Positions 10,741 through 23,600 of a stretch of 64,000 nucleotides of DNA are shown here, piece after piece. The notes below the pieces were generated by a model. That model was not told the DNA's origin, did not search any database, and saw only the letters and a list, made by a program, of their open reading frames with translations. Position 1 is the first letter of the stretch; each line of letters begins with the position of its first letter. Position numbers and translations under genes: made by a program. The stretch is from Symsagittifera roscoffensis (taxonomy: Eukaryota > Xenacoelomorpha > Acoela > Convolutidae). Location of the stretch: assembly GCF_963678635.1 (NCBI RefSeq), contig NC_087067.1, forward strand, positions 8,725,716 through 8,789,715. Direction: 5' to 3'.

Positions 10741-13399
10741 CTAGTAGTTCCGACCATTGAAAATGGTGAATAAATTTGTATACAGGTGTGTTTTAGTTTA
10801 CAGGTGTGGTTTAGTTTATCAGATACCACAATTAATCATCGGACTGGGTGGAGTGATATGTCAGTTTAAAGCCATTTAAGTTGTGATTCGAACGACATTA
10901 AAAAAATTTAATAAAAGTAAACAAAAACTAAATTCAAATTTAAAAGAGCTTCCATTTTTTTTTTGATTTTTTAGAGAAATTGTTTTGAATTTTTAAAGTT
11001 TTTATTCCAAAAGTGGCGCTGAAAACTTCAAAAAACTTCAGGAAAATAGTTATAGTTTCATGGCTTATTTTTCTATAAGCCTGCTCGCTTACCTTATTAG
11101 CTCGAATTTAGAAACAAAATCAAAGATTTTAGCGGGATTTTCTCACCCGAATACAAAGTTCCTCCCCTTTTTCAAGGGTTGGAACAAAAAGCTCAAAGTT
11201 TCAAAAAAAACAGATGATATACATCAGTCTTTTTTGGTTTCCTCGAGATCTTTCTTTTTCAATTTATTTGTTGGCTATGGCGTGATTAATGAAATTGCTC
11301 AAGCTTCTATTTTTTGACTTTTGATTTCTGTGTACAGATTATGAATAATTTAAGTACAAAAATTTGATACATCATTTTTATCATTTAACTAATCAGTAAG
11401 CTGAATTTGTAGTTACCTTACTTTGTGCCCACTTAGTCTGCTGGAAATTTTGTGAAGATATGGAAAAGTTGGAAAAAGTTTTTCTGCTTAAATATACTTG
11501 GTTTTTTTAAAAACTAGTTTAGGAATGAGGATAGAACTTTTTGTTGTGCAACCAGATAAGAACTCATTTTCTTTAAAGACTATGTTTTTATAGCTTTTAT
11601 ATCGAATTAACACAGAAGATTTTATACTGTAAAATATTCACAGTAAAAACCAAGATCCATCTAAGTAAACCCAATATCAGAATTGTTTACTTCCCTTCTG
11701 AAAGACTTGATTTCTGTTTGGAATCGGTCGTTCTCAAATGTTTTGCTCAATTTTTATTGAATTGCTCTGTTGCAGTTGACGTTTCTTGTTTCTGTTCTTT
11801 CATTTCAAGTTTAATTTTTGCGAGTGGCTTTTGAAAGGCGGATGTTTTGACAGAATTTGAAGCCATGCCGTTTTGTCCAAGAGCCATAGGCCCCTGGATC
11901 TAACAAATGAGTTTTGTAGCTTTTTAATGTTGTCATGACCTCTACTTTTTGAACGCAACTGGTCACATTTAGCTTGAAACGATAGGACAGAGATTTTCAC
12001 TTCAACGGTTTCGAAATCCTGACAATAGCTCAAGACTTGCAGTCTCAAAATGAAGCCAGGACTTGCAGAAGTGTTGAGCTGGCATAATTATGAGATTTGA
12101 AAATAGTTTTCCGAAAGCCAACGCATTGGCGCACTGGAGATTAAAGATAAAAATTTTTTGCGATTCTCTGGAAGCAGGCTCAACGCACCTATTAAAATGA
12201 GCTTGCATTAATTTTACAATAAAACTACGGCAACCTCAGCTCTACATAGGTAGTACATTGGGCATTTTTGTTCGTTTTTTGAACGTATGGTTAGTTACCT
12301 TGCTTGTCCCCACTTAGTCTGCTGGAAGTTTTCTGAAGATATAGAAAAGTTGGAAAAAGTTTTTCTGCTTAAATATACTTGGTTCTTTTTAAAACTAGTT
12401 TGGGAATCAGGATAGAACTTTTTGTTGTGCAACTAGATTAGAACTCAATTTCTTTAAAAACTATGTTTTTAGAGCTCTTTTATCGAATAAACACAGAAGG
12501 ATTTATACTGTAAAATATTCAGAGTAAACAACCAAGATCCATCTAAGTAAACCCCATAGTAGATTTACATACTTCCCTTCTGAAAGACCTAATTTCTGAT
12601 TAGAAGCGGTCGTTCTCAAATGCAATTTTGCAAAACTTGGTTTTATTTAATATTTATTGGATTGCACTGTAGCAGTTGACGTTTTCTTTCTTTTCAAGTT
12701 TAGTTTTTGCGAGTTGCTTTTGAAAGGCGGATGTTTTGACAGAATTTGAAGCCATACTGTTATGTCCAGGAGCCGTAGGCACCTGTATTTAATAGAATGA
12801 GTTTCGTACCTTCTTAATGCTGTCATGACACCTACTTTTTGAACGCAACTAACCACTTTTAGCTTGAAACGATACAAAAAATATTTTCACTTCAACGGTT
12901 TCAAGATCCTGCCAATAGCTCCAGACTTGTAGTCTCAAAATGAAGCCAGGACTTGCAGAAGTGTTGAGCTGGCATAATTATGAGATTAGAAAATAGTTTT
13001 CCGAAAGCCAACACATTGGCGCACTGGATAATAAAAATACCAAAATACGTTTTTTTTGCTAATTTCTGGTAGCGGGCTCAACGCACCTATTAAAATGAGC
13101 TTGCATTAGTTTTCCAACCAGTTCCAAAAACTATGGCAACCTCAGCTCTACATAAGTAGCGCATAACAGCACTTTTGTTCGCTTAGGAGAAATCAATAGA
13201 AGTCGAATACCACCAAAATGGTTTAGTTGCCATTTGCAGCAACACACAGAAGAGTTAAAGTTTATTAATCTTTTAAAAATCATTATGAATGAAAGTAATT
13301 GAGAAGAAAAATATGAAAAATGATCATCATATTTCCAAATGAATGCAGAGCAAAGCAATTCAAATTAAGAGGCACATATGGGCATAGTAGTAAGGCGTT
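10741..13399 (+). repeat. Tandem duplication, copy 2
   Basis: Second unit of the head-to-tail duplication described at 8088-10740. Its right end runs straight into a SINE: the last bases GGCATAGTAGTAAGGCGTT are the A-box side of the tRNA-like head that continues in 13400-13610. Copy 1 therefore ends in a truncated SINE head at exactly the same point. The breakpoint lies within the SINE. Confidence 0.95.
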
Positions 13400-13610
13400 C
13401 ACTTCGTAATCGTCAGATCGTGTATTCGATCCCCTGCCATGGGAATGAAAGTGTGTGAGGACGAGTTCCCACTTGATCTCCAGCTGCAGGTCTACCACAG
13501 CCTGACCTAGTGGTATCACGTTGCTCAACCAAAGAACTCAGTCTGGAGAAACAAGAGAGACTGACTATACTTAGACGAATCGCGGAAACGCCAATTACTA
13601 TTATTTAATT
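13382..13610 (+). repeat. tRNA-derived SINE, complete-looking copy
   Basis: The head GGCATAGTAGTAAGGCGTTC resembles a tRNA D-arm/A box. GTGTATTCGATCCCCTGCC about 30 bases further on is a B box with T-loop symmetry. The body has blocks (GAGGACGAGTTCCCACTTGATC, CAGCCTGACC, ACTCAGTCTGGAG) that recur on the opposite strand at 4185-4400. The ORF on the reverse strand here is incidental to the repeat. Confidence 0.65.
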
Positions 13611-14585
13611 ATTATTTAGTCCTAACGATTTTCTAACTTCAACTTTTTGCGATTGATATGTGAGAATAGTCGGCGAGGTAATTTTTTAGGGATATTTAAA
13701 ATATAACATACGCAGGGATTGATATAGGAATTTTTGTGAGTGACCATTTAAACCTGTTTATGATCGAAAATTTGCAATCTAGGGAGAAATGGAAACCTTT
13801 AATTCAAATAAGCCATATATTTTCGCGTGAAGCACTTAATGAGTTAATGAGACGCTTCTGTAGCTTTCAGGAAATTGAGGTTATGGGATAATATTAGTTA
13901 ATGTAAATAATTACAAATTGTCTGTTTTTAAAGGAATCTTCAATTTCAAAACAAAATCAAAGCTTTTTTATACTCAGTATAAAGCTTTTTAACTGTATTC
14001 AAAGATTATGTCAAGCGCAAGTTAAGATTAATGAAAAAAGTTTTTCTCACGGTGATTTATTGTAATTTTAATTGGTGTTTTAATTGCTTAAACCAAAATC
14101 GGATCTGGAATTTTTGCTAGGGCTTGAGTTTTTATATCAACCAAAGCGACTTCGTGTTATGAGTTCGATAATTTTTAAACATTTTATCAAAACCGTTTAA
14201 GCTTTTTGGAAAAATTTTAACCAAAATTTGTCGTCTTTGCGCCTGATCCCCGTCAAACTTACTGTGTTTTGGCGCCTCAGAATAATAGGGGTTGTTCGAC
14301 CAAAACTGCTTTTAATATTGTAGTAACACATAGAGCGCCTAACAGCAGTGAGGATTTCAAATTCCTGAGGGATTGGAAGTCCCCCTCAAATTATGGGTAC
14401 CCTGAAACCCGCCCCTGGCTGCATATGTTCTCGGCTAATTTTCAATTTTAGTTTTTCAAACGGCTCTTTTTTGTTCTTTTGCTTTTCTGTCGCGTTTAGT
14501 TAAACATTTTAACTTATTTTCTTTGTAAAGTACATTCGTATTCTTATCTAATCGACAGTGAAAGTGATTCAATTAGAAAACAGTT

Positions 14586-14640
14586 AGTAGCAGAGTGGTT
14601 GCATGTGAATAAGTAATCATTTGAATCCGTGGCTCATTAA
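14586..14640 (+). repeat. tRNA-like SINE head fragment
   Basis: GTAGCAGAGTGGTTGCATG resembles an A box and ATTTGAATCCG a B box about 30 bases later. It is too short and irregular for a tRNA gene. Confidence 0.35.
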
Positions 14641-15203
14641 ATAATGCTTCGGCAAAGAAATGTCTACTTGAATTTACGGTTCTAGTTTTGTCTGAATGTC
14701 CACGTCAAATACTAAAAGTAGCTTATTAAACTACATTAAAGCTGTTTCTGAAGTACGCAGAACATAATCAGACGGAAAGTTAGTTATTGTTCAAATTTTC
14801 GAAGTTTTCTATTAATGGTAAAAATATTCAGAAACAGCGGCGCCGAGATTTCTGAATATGCTTAATTTTTGAGAGGATATCACGAATAAGCGTTGCGATA
14901 ATTATCAAACCATTCTCAAATCATAACATGGACTTTTGTCAAATATAAGTTCACCAATTTTTAGCTTGTTTTAGAAGCAAGTTTTTCCGAGAAAGTGTTT
15001 CTGCGCATTTAGCGCAGAGGAAAAACACATGATTGGGACGACAAGGCGTTGCGGTTTGATCATTAGCACATGCAATTTTGTGCAAAATGTTTGTTGTATA
15101 TGCTTGTGTTTTTACAAAGTTTAGTTTCGGGCTTCCGTTTGCTTGGATAATCGTTGCAAGCCTTGTTTTTAGCAAATCTTTTTCTATGCTTTTCTAACGT
15201 TGC

Positions 15204-15280
15204 ACAGTGATTTCATTGGCCAGGACGCGTGACTTTTAATCTCAAGCCCATAGATTTGATTCCGGTGCGCGGAGAATTTT
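15204..15280 (+). repeat. tRNA-like SINE head fragment
   Basis: GATTTGATTCCGGTGCGCG is B-box-like, preceded by TGGCCAGGACGCGTGAC (A-box-like) and followed by a T-rich tail. Different in sequence from the other heads in this window, so it probably derives from another tRNA or another subfamily. Confidence 0.35.
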
Positions 15281-15960
15281 TTCGAGCCATATTTCTGCTT
15301 TTTTTTCTTTACTTTACTTTTAGCGTCAATTTTTTTTGGCGTTCTGTCGCTTGTGTTTGCGAAGTGTAAAACCTCTTCACCTCTGTTTAATAGTTTTCGT
15401 TTGGGTATCCATTTTTTGCTTTAATTTCATGCGTCCAGCTCAATGTCTGTGGTGTTTACACATGGCAGATAGCAGGCATAACGTTATATTACTCTTCCGT
15501 TTTTTCTAATCCAACTCGCAAAAAAGAAGTGATCCTTCTGCTGCATAGTATTGACAATTTAAAATCATCTGTCTTGTCTTTATTGGTGGCTATTGTTTTC
15601 CAAATGCCAGGAAACCATGGCATTTTAGCAATTGATCTGTAAAGTGTTTTTCTAAATGAGCAATTTTGACAAACTGTTAAAAGCCAATTTTTTTTTAAAA
15701 AAAATGGCTCCATTGTTTCTGTCGATGTAGTTGCCAGTTTGCAGTTGACTTATCAATCTGAGAATGACTATGTCGGTTCTTTATCTTAAATAACGGTTGC
15801 CACTTCAATGATTGCTGACAACACTTCAATGATTCCCCGGGTAATAAACTCTAATATTACCGATTTTTGCTTCGTTTTTCTAAATTTGTTCGTTCAAAAA
15901 ATTTGTACCTAGTTTTTTAGGGAGTTGAGCTTGCCAGTTTTTTTGAATGTTTTGGACTAA

Positions 15961-16140
15961 TTTTGGTTCCGACCAATGACAATGTGGAGGATTTTTGTAT
16001 TCGGGTGTGTTTAAATAGTTTCTTTTTTTTTTGTTTTCCACTAAAAATAAGGTACCCAAAATAATCATGGGAAAATGTCGAGTGAAATATCATTTTAAAT
16101 CCTTTTCGTCCGTGGTTTGAACGAAATAAAAAAAATCGGA
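15961..16140 (+). repeat. Dispersed copy of the GTTCCGACC repeat
   Basis: It aligns with 8092-8260: GGTTCCGACCA, TTTGTAT.C.GGTGTGTTT, GGTACC.AAATAATCAT, GAGTGA.ATATCA.TTTAAA and GAACGA. The matching right arm is not obvious here, so the copy may be one-sided or truncated. Confidence 0.5.
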
Positions 16141-17519
16141 GAAATCAGTGTCGAGAAAAATTTGTTCGAGTGTATTATATTTGTTCGAATTTCGATCGAA
16201 AAGGGTGAAAGAGCAGGCTTTAAGTAGCTTATTTATGCTTAATGTAAGCTGTGAAAACTTATTTTTGCTCGAGTAAAGCTAGTTTTTGCAGTTTTTTTGC
16301 GTCAAAATTTTCTAAACTCAATTCTCTAAAAAAATTGAAAATTTTGAAATTTTTTGATATAAACTTTTTTCTGCAAAAATGGGTTCCCAATTTGCCTAGT
16401 TTAATATGACTGTAGAAAATGCCTAATTTCTTGATTTTTTTTCAAAACTATGTTCGGGACATACTGTTCTTCTTGCACAGTACTCGGCTATCCTTGTTAA
16501 ACTTGCGATTGGCATTTGTTATTAAATCGGGTCCTAGAATTTGCCCGTGAACTGCATGTTAGAACAACCCGTTTCTCTAGATGTTAGCCTTGATTACTGC
16601 TTTCACTATTTTCATGTGCTCATTGTCGTCTTTTTCGAAGAGTTTCTGATATAAACGGTAATTTTTGAGTACTTCTCATTAATTTTTTAGCACTTGAACT
16701 TCTTTTACAAGTCCAGCTGCAAAGTTTGAGTGTTTTTTGACAGATTTATAAAAAAAATTCATTGAATATTTTTATTGAGATCTACCATTGTTTTAGTGTT
16801 TGTTTTTTTACTTTCAAATAGCCAATCTAGATGATTTTGCAAGTTATTTATTTCAGAAAATGGTGAAATTTGGTCCAAAAGCTGGCAACTTTGATTATAA
16901 AAACTGAAATTTAGTTTTTCTAAATAAATTTTCAACAAACAAACCCCATACCACCGATAATTTAACGAACCTGATTGATACTGATTTAATAGTACCAAAG
17001 CAATCCCCTTAATAGTTTTGAACCTTTCCGATATTTAAGCTCCTGGGATTAGTCAAATAGCTATGCAAAGATTCGACAAACTGTAGAACAAAGTAAAAAT
17101 TGAAAATGAAGTTTCAAAATAATTGGTGTTTGAAATCGGTACTGAGATCGAGAATAGATATTTAAAACATCGATTGAGTGAATTTTTGCTGGGAAAGAGT
17201 TTTCTCACAAAATATATCCGCTAAAACACTTCAAAACGGTTTTTATTTTGATATGAAGCTCCTGTGTAAGCTAAATCAACGCAAGTTAAAAAAAAAACGA
17301 GTTTTAATTTTTATGATTTATTCGTTTTGTCCTGATATTTCAACTCAGCACTGTATTTTGAGATAAAATATATTCACAGTTTTGCAAGGAAAAGTTTGCT
17401 ACGTTTTGCAATCCGAGTTGTTTAGGGCCATATCTAGGCAAATTTAAATACTTCAAAATGAACTGAAAGGCTGATTGACTAAAAAAAGGTTAGTGAACAG
17501 TTATTCTTTAAAATTTCAG

Positions 17520-17669
17520 AGGGCGGGACAATCCCGGACGGCGATCCCTCTGCGGCCCCTGAAATCAACTACGACGAACATGAACAAAATGGGGACAAAC
17601 AACAGACATCTCAGGAAGAATCGAAACAACCTCGCAAACATGTCAGCCCTGTGTTGCTCCTATCGTCAG
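17520..17669 (+). CDS. Oxidase-like gene, first visible exon
   Basis: Preceded by TTTAAAATTTCAG and followed by GTCAGT. It encodes 49 whole residues rich in Asp, Glu, Gln and Pro, likely disordered and cytosolic. It starts with two bases of a split codon, so an upstream exon must exist. It leaves one base, matching the next exon. Confidence 0.7.
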
Positions 17670-20600
17670 GTCAGTGATATTGGGTTGCGATTCATGATTG
17701 CACCAACGGAGTAACATGCGTGTTTGAGACTAGTTGCTTTTTCTCACAAGGGCAGCGGTTCGATTCATCATCTGGCTGCGACCAAATTTATTTTGGAAGT
17801 TGTTTGTTTATATTTTTACGCGTACGGTGCCCTCTCTTCCCGGTTAAACTTTTCTAACATATTTTCCCCTAAAAAAAATTAAAAAAAGAAGTTTGAGTAG
17901 TAACGAAGTGTGCCAGTCCCTTTTCCCCTAGTGTACCAAATTACGGCATCAACTTCTGCCGATTTTCAAAACGGGTTCCGCAAACGTTTCCTATATTCAA
18001 AAAAGCTTGAATGTTCTATTTCTCAACTTTCCGTACTCTTTTATTGTTTAAGAGTTAACTGTAGTGTACTCATTAAGTAATGTGTTGAAACGTTGTGTTT
18101 TTGTTTGTCGTTTCGACTTTACAAACTGAAGTTTTTGCAGATCCCGATGAAAATCGACTCACCCCTACTGTTCCCTCGTGGATGGCGAGAGAATCTAGTC
18201 GGACGAGTGTCCCCGACGACGAAGAAGCGGACGAAGTTGCCTCAAAGACAAATACTATCAAAGGAAAACCGAAACTGAAAATCATAAGGACGCCGGAGGG
18301 ACCTGTGGCGACGAACAGTGGTGTCGAATTACCGAAAAGAAAAGACGACGAAGACCAAACAGAGAAGAAAGCAGAGCGAGGAATTTTATACTACATGTTA
18401 GTTTCATCGTTCGGACCAGCTTGTTGTCAATGGGAAAAAAATAAGAGCGTAATCTTGTTTAAGCATATCATAGCTTCCGGCTCGTTTCCAACCACGGCTT
18501 CAGTTTTACTTGATCGCATGTTTACGCTGGCGACTAGCAAGCATTATCAAACTGGAATATAGACTTTTTTGCGGGTTAACTACGTATTTAACAGAATCAC
18601 TGCAATCAACTTTCTATGCGTTCCCGGCCAAATTAGCCAGGAGGTCCTGGGTTTGAATCTGACCAAGACCTGCTTTTTTTTTCAAACGGGAAATATTCTG
18701 TTTCAAATGAAATTGTCGGCCAATTATTTGTCTGTTTATCTGTTGTCGGCTTAGTTGTCTTATCTTGAAATCGTTTCTTTTGCTGCGCGCATTTTTCTTT
18801 TCCGTTGTTTTCATTGCTTGATTTACTCCTAAAATTTGTAATTTTACTTGACTTCGTATTTCTTTTTTTTTGTTTCGCGTAAAAAAATTCCTAGGCCCAA
18901 ATTGTTTCGGCCTTTTTTTATTGGCTTAATGACCTAATTTTAGGTCGTTTCAAGAGAAAATAACTTAAACACCACCCTCTGCATTTTTCATGTTGGTTTA
19001 CCAATCGGTTTGTTGAATTTTTTTTTCATTATGGAAAATAATTTTCAAATTCATTGGAAAATTTTCTGTTTTATCAGAAACTTATACTGATTTTTAAAAA
19101 AGTATCATTTGAAAGACTGGCTACTGCCCTGTGTGCCTATTTACTCGCCTAGAGTCTCTTTTTACTTGACTTCTCTGTCTACAGCCTTCAAAAAAGTCGG
19201 TGGGGAATATTGGACCCATATTTTTGATTTTTTTTGTTTTCTCAAGAAAAACCTCTCAAAACTGAGTTTTTGGTTTCAATGAGTAGAATGGTTTCAAAAA
19301 CTCTCTACATGAGCGTTTGCGCCCAAATTTTTCTTAATCATAAAGTTATGGCCCTCGGAATTGTGAAAATTTTGATTTTAGTTCGTTTCGAAATTTTTTT
19401 TGAATATTCTCGAAAACGACCCTGCTATATTTGAGATTTTGGGTTCATTTCAAAAAATGAGTGTTGTGAAGCTCATTTTTTATGAGATTAATCCCAAATT
19501 TTTCTGACACCAAAAGTTATGGCCCTCGGAAAAGTCAACGTTTTTTGAGTTTTAAAAAAAAGTTTTTGACATTTCTCGAGAACTACCCTCCAAATCTGAG
19601 ATTTTGGGTTCAATCGAAAATACAGGTTGAGTTAATCTCTTCTGCATCAGCAGCTATGCCTTAATTTTGCAAACAAAAAGCTATGAATCTCGGAAATGTC
19701 AAATTTTTGTTTAGTTGACCGTTTTTTGGACTTTTCTCGCTATCCTACCAAATCTGATATCATAGGTTTAATCGAAACAACAGGTTGTTGAAAGCATACC
19801 TTTATAACTGGCTATACTCAGTTTGCTTTAGAAAAAAATTATAGTCTTCAAACAAGTCGAAGTTTTGAAACTTTGACAGTGTTTGCAAACTTTTTGACTT
19901 TACGCGAAAACTACTGTGCTAATTCTCAGGTTGTGTTCAATTGAGAAACCCCGTTTTGAGAGTCTTCACTGCTTGAGCGGCCACAACCTGCTCTTTGCAG
20001 GAAAAGTTCATGGATTTCGGAAATCCGTTTGGCAGTTTTTTAGAATTTTTGACAGTTTTTCAGAAACTTTTTGATTTTTCTTAAAATTTACACTGTCAAG
20101 TCTGAGATGAAAAGTTCAACTGAAAGAACTGGTTGCGATAATGGTTCCTGCAGACGAAAATTTTGGTTCAACTTTTTTTTAAACATTATTTAGACTTGTT
20201 TTTTTCTTAATGTTGGTTTTGTATCGCAAGTGGTGCGATGCTCCGCGTCGCCTGTGTCGAATAATTTTTGCTGTTATGAATCAAATTGAAGCATGTCAGT
20301 AAGATTAAGTGAATAGGTTTTATGCATTTTCTGTAATGCAAATTGCCATTCGTACGTTTTTGCCAAGAAAAGATAGCGTGGGTTCACTAAGCAAAAGTCA
20401 AGTTTCCGATAGCCGAGTTCTGATTTTTTAAACTGTAAATTGAAATTGTAATTGACTGGGTTAAATTGTTAAATATTTTTGTTGTTTCAGTGACGTCACT
20501 CGAGAGATACTTTGGAAAGTGTGCTTTGTCAGGTTATGTAATCGATACATCAACGCCACGTTACTCGAAGCTTTCTTCCTTCTCGTTTATCTCGCCTTGA

Positions 20601-23600
20601 TTGCCGCGAACTCCATTTTTGTTGGCCTCGATTTTTCTCCTCTTACAACTGGAAGCGTCGCTATAGCTGGAATTGCAATCTGGTTTTCGGTCATCGGCAT
20701 CTATAGCGTGCTGTGGTTGGTCGCCAAGGTTCCATACAACAGCCAATCAAGTGCGAGGTGTAACGTGATTGGCGGAATGGGATCGATGGTGTTGTTAGTA
20801 TTGCATGCGGCTCCTCTGACTTGCAACTGGAACAGTAGCGAAGATACAGTCGAAGAGTGCAAAACTGGAGTTGCTGCTGCAGGTAGAACTTTAGTGGTTC
20901 CTTGCCTTCCCCCGCCTTGCAAAAGCCTGAACTTTTCGCTGTAACGATAAGTTTTGCAATTTAATGTATGAGAACTAAATATTTCAGATTATAGTAATTG
21001 GTTCAGTTTCCAAAATTTCATTACGGTTGGATTAGGTAAAAAAAAAATTCACGGTAAATTTTAATTGTAGAGAAAACGAAAAAGGACTTTTTGGTATGTT
21101 TCGGAAAAAGAAAGCAATTTTGATGGGCGTCCGTGTAAATCTCTCTCATTGTTTAATTTTTTCTTGCCGCGTTTGCTCGGTCCTAAAAAAGGAGAAGATT
21201 GAAAATAAAGGAAGTTAGGTTGTTCTAAGTCTATAAGCCTTGCCTGCTTTTTGCTTCGTTGCTTTAACTCCTTACTGATGGTAATATTAAACTTGACATA
21301 GTAAAACTATGATAGGATTGTGCTATCAAACTGTTACAATCTCTGGTTTAAAATACAAAACTTCGAAGTATTTTTAATTTATTACTCACATCAAATTTGG
21401 AATATGTTCAAGTAAATTAGTGGGCGGGTTATGTTTTTATTAAAAGCCTTGAAAATAACCAAGAAGCTTCTATTAATTGACTTGATAGTTGTATTTGCTT
21501 ATTAGCAGAAAAGGCCCCCCTCTGACAATTTCATTTTCCCCTTCACATCTCTATCACTATTTCAACCTCTCAACCATTTAGACCTTTTTCTGTTTTTACA
21601 CAAGCAACACTTGTGTTACACAATGAACTAATTTTTCGAATATAAGTCACCCATTTCTGTGTTAAGTTGGGCGTTCGATTTCTGAAGTATAGATTGGGGT
21701 TAGGAGCATAGACGCTTATCACTTCGAAACTGCAAAATTTGGATAGCGTTTTACTCAGATTGGGTAGTTATCATCCCTACATGAAAACTGCTGCTGTACT
21801 CTGCGTTGTTGGAGCTAGTATTCATATAAAAAGATTTGGACTTTTTTAGTTTTTTTGTCAGCTTTTATTGAGATTTATCCGAGTTCAGCTTGATCAGATA
21901 TTTGCACGACAAGATGCCGTTGATTTTTTTTTGAAAAAATATTGAGACTTTTTCCTCTGAAACCAATGGAGAACTTTTTATATCGAACCGCCAATTTTTA
22001 TATTCCAGTTCGTAATTGTTTATGCAGGAATTTAATTTTCTCTAATTTAGATATTCAATTCTTTAAATATTTCATCGCACTGCCTAAAGCTTCTAAATCT
22101 GTCTACGTTGTTCATTCTGCTCTGGTGGTTTCGTTTTGATTTATTTTCAGGTTCTAACTTTGAATCAATTGAAAATTAGAAGGTAAATGGCGCTGTCCAT
22201 TATCAAAAGTGGAAAAAAGTTGAGCTTAGTTTTGAATTTTCAAATGTATTTCATTTTTTGTTTCTCAGCAGAATAATAAAATTTAAAAGTTACCTTTAGA
22301 TCCAGTTTTTTAAATGGGCTCAAATTTGGCCAAGAAGTGTCAATCATTACACAGGCAAAGCTTGTGTTATAGTATGAACTTTTTTTTTCCAACTTAAGTC
22401 GCAAATATTGTTGCGGCGCAAATGTTGCGACAAAAAGTGTTCATTTTGAAATTGTTCGTTTTGATCAATAACCAGCTATTAAGAACAGCCAATGCTAAGG
22501 GTCTTAACACAGACTATTATTTTAGAAAAAGCACTTTAGCTTCAAGGTATAATGGATCTGTAGCGTAGAGGTAGGGAAGGAGACGCGCAACAAAATAAGA
22601 GGGTTCGAACCTGGGCAGGGTCGGATGTATTTAATGAAATTTTTCGTATACTAATTAAAATGCGTCCGCTTTGTAAATTGAGGCATGTTAGTTGGTAAAT
22701 TTCTTTTTTTTTTCAAATTGACTGGTACTGCTAATGCGTCATAATTGACTTGCGTCACTTAGCAATTATGCAGACTCATAATTGGTGTAGCGTTATCGGT
22801 CATATTTTTGCTTGTTGCTTGTGTATGCGAAGTGCAACTTTGCCTCTGTTTAAGAAATTATTGAAATTCAAAGAGCTTACAGAGCTCTATTAGATCTAAT
22901 AGACCTTATAGGTTTCTATATTTGACTGGAATAAACAAAGAGTCAATTCATTTTGTTTGTTTTTTTTTGTTTCACGAATTATTGCATTTAATGAGCGGAC
23001 GCTGCTGTTATCTTGACATTTTTTTGCTGTACTAATATATCATCATCTGAGTTAGTTAAAACCAAAATTTTACTCCAAATTTTTCTTATAGTTGTCACTT
23101 CGATCAATGGGAAGGTTTTTTTTACTGTTTTGAGACTTTTTTGTATAAGACTGTTTCTTTCGGACTTTTTTGGTCAGGACTGTTTCTAAACAGACACATA
23201 TATATCGTTTACTCGTTTTCTGATAAATGAGAAAACAAAAATCAGGATTTTTAAATTGTTTTGAATTTATTGCTATTTTAACTCCTGAAGCTCCCCTTTT
23301 TGGTATAACACTACATTCATTTTCGGCTGACCAACCTCAAAATTTTTCTAAAAGCGCCTTTGGCTCCAATATAACTAAATTTGAGAGGGAACGCGCGCCA
23401 AAAAAACGCGAGTTTTGGTCTAACTTTTCCAAAAAGTGCCTAAAAACACCTTTTTTGGCCTGTCATTGTAGTTTTTTGGAAGAGCTCGGAAAATCAATTT
23501 GGTCGACCTAAAAACGAAATCGAAAAAGTTCGAAAAATCGCCGCCTTGAAAAATTTCTGCGCCCGCAACTGACTATATTTTTTCGATTTGAAAATATTGT

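Larger units (their letters stand above)
13611..17519. other. Non-coding upstream of the oxidase-like gene
   Basis: No exon could be defined, although the first coding exon(s) of the oxidase-like gene should lie somewhere here because its earliest visible exon begins in mid-codon. Contents noted: tRNA-like fragments at 14586-14640 and 15204-15280, and one copy of the fold-back family at 15961-16140. Short ORFs have no family resemblance. Confidence 0.45.

Noticed and set aside
13283..13528. An 81-codon - strand ORF
   Set aside because: Lies across the SINE and the end of the tandem unit; similar reading exists in the other SINE copy and reflects the repeat, not a gene.
18073..18285. A 70-codon - strand ORF over oxidase exon 2
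   Set aside because: Antisense to an exon whose phase fits both neighbours; Ser-rich sequence results from the complementary codons.
22545..22630. A functional tRNA gene
   Set aside because: A and B boxes are good, but the ends do not form an acceptor stem and no anticodon arm is clear; called a SINE head instead.
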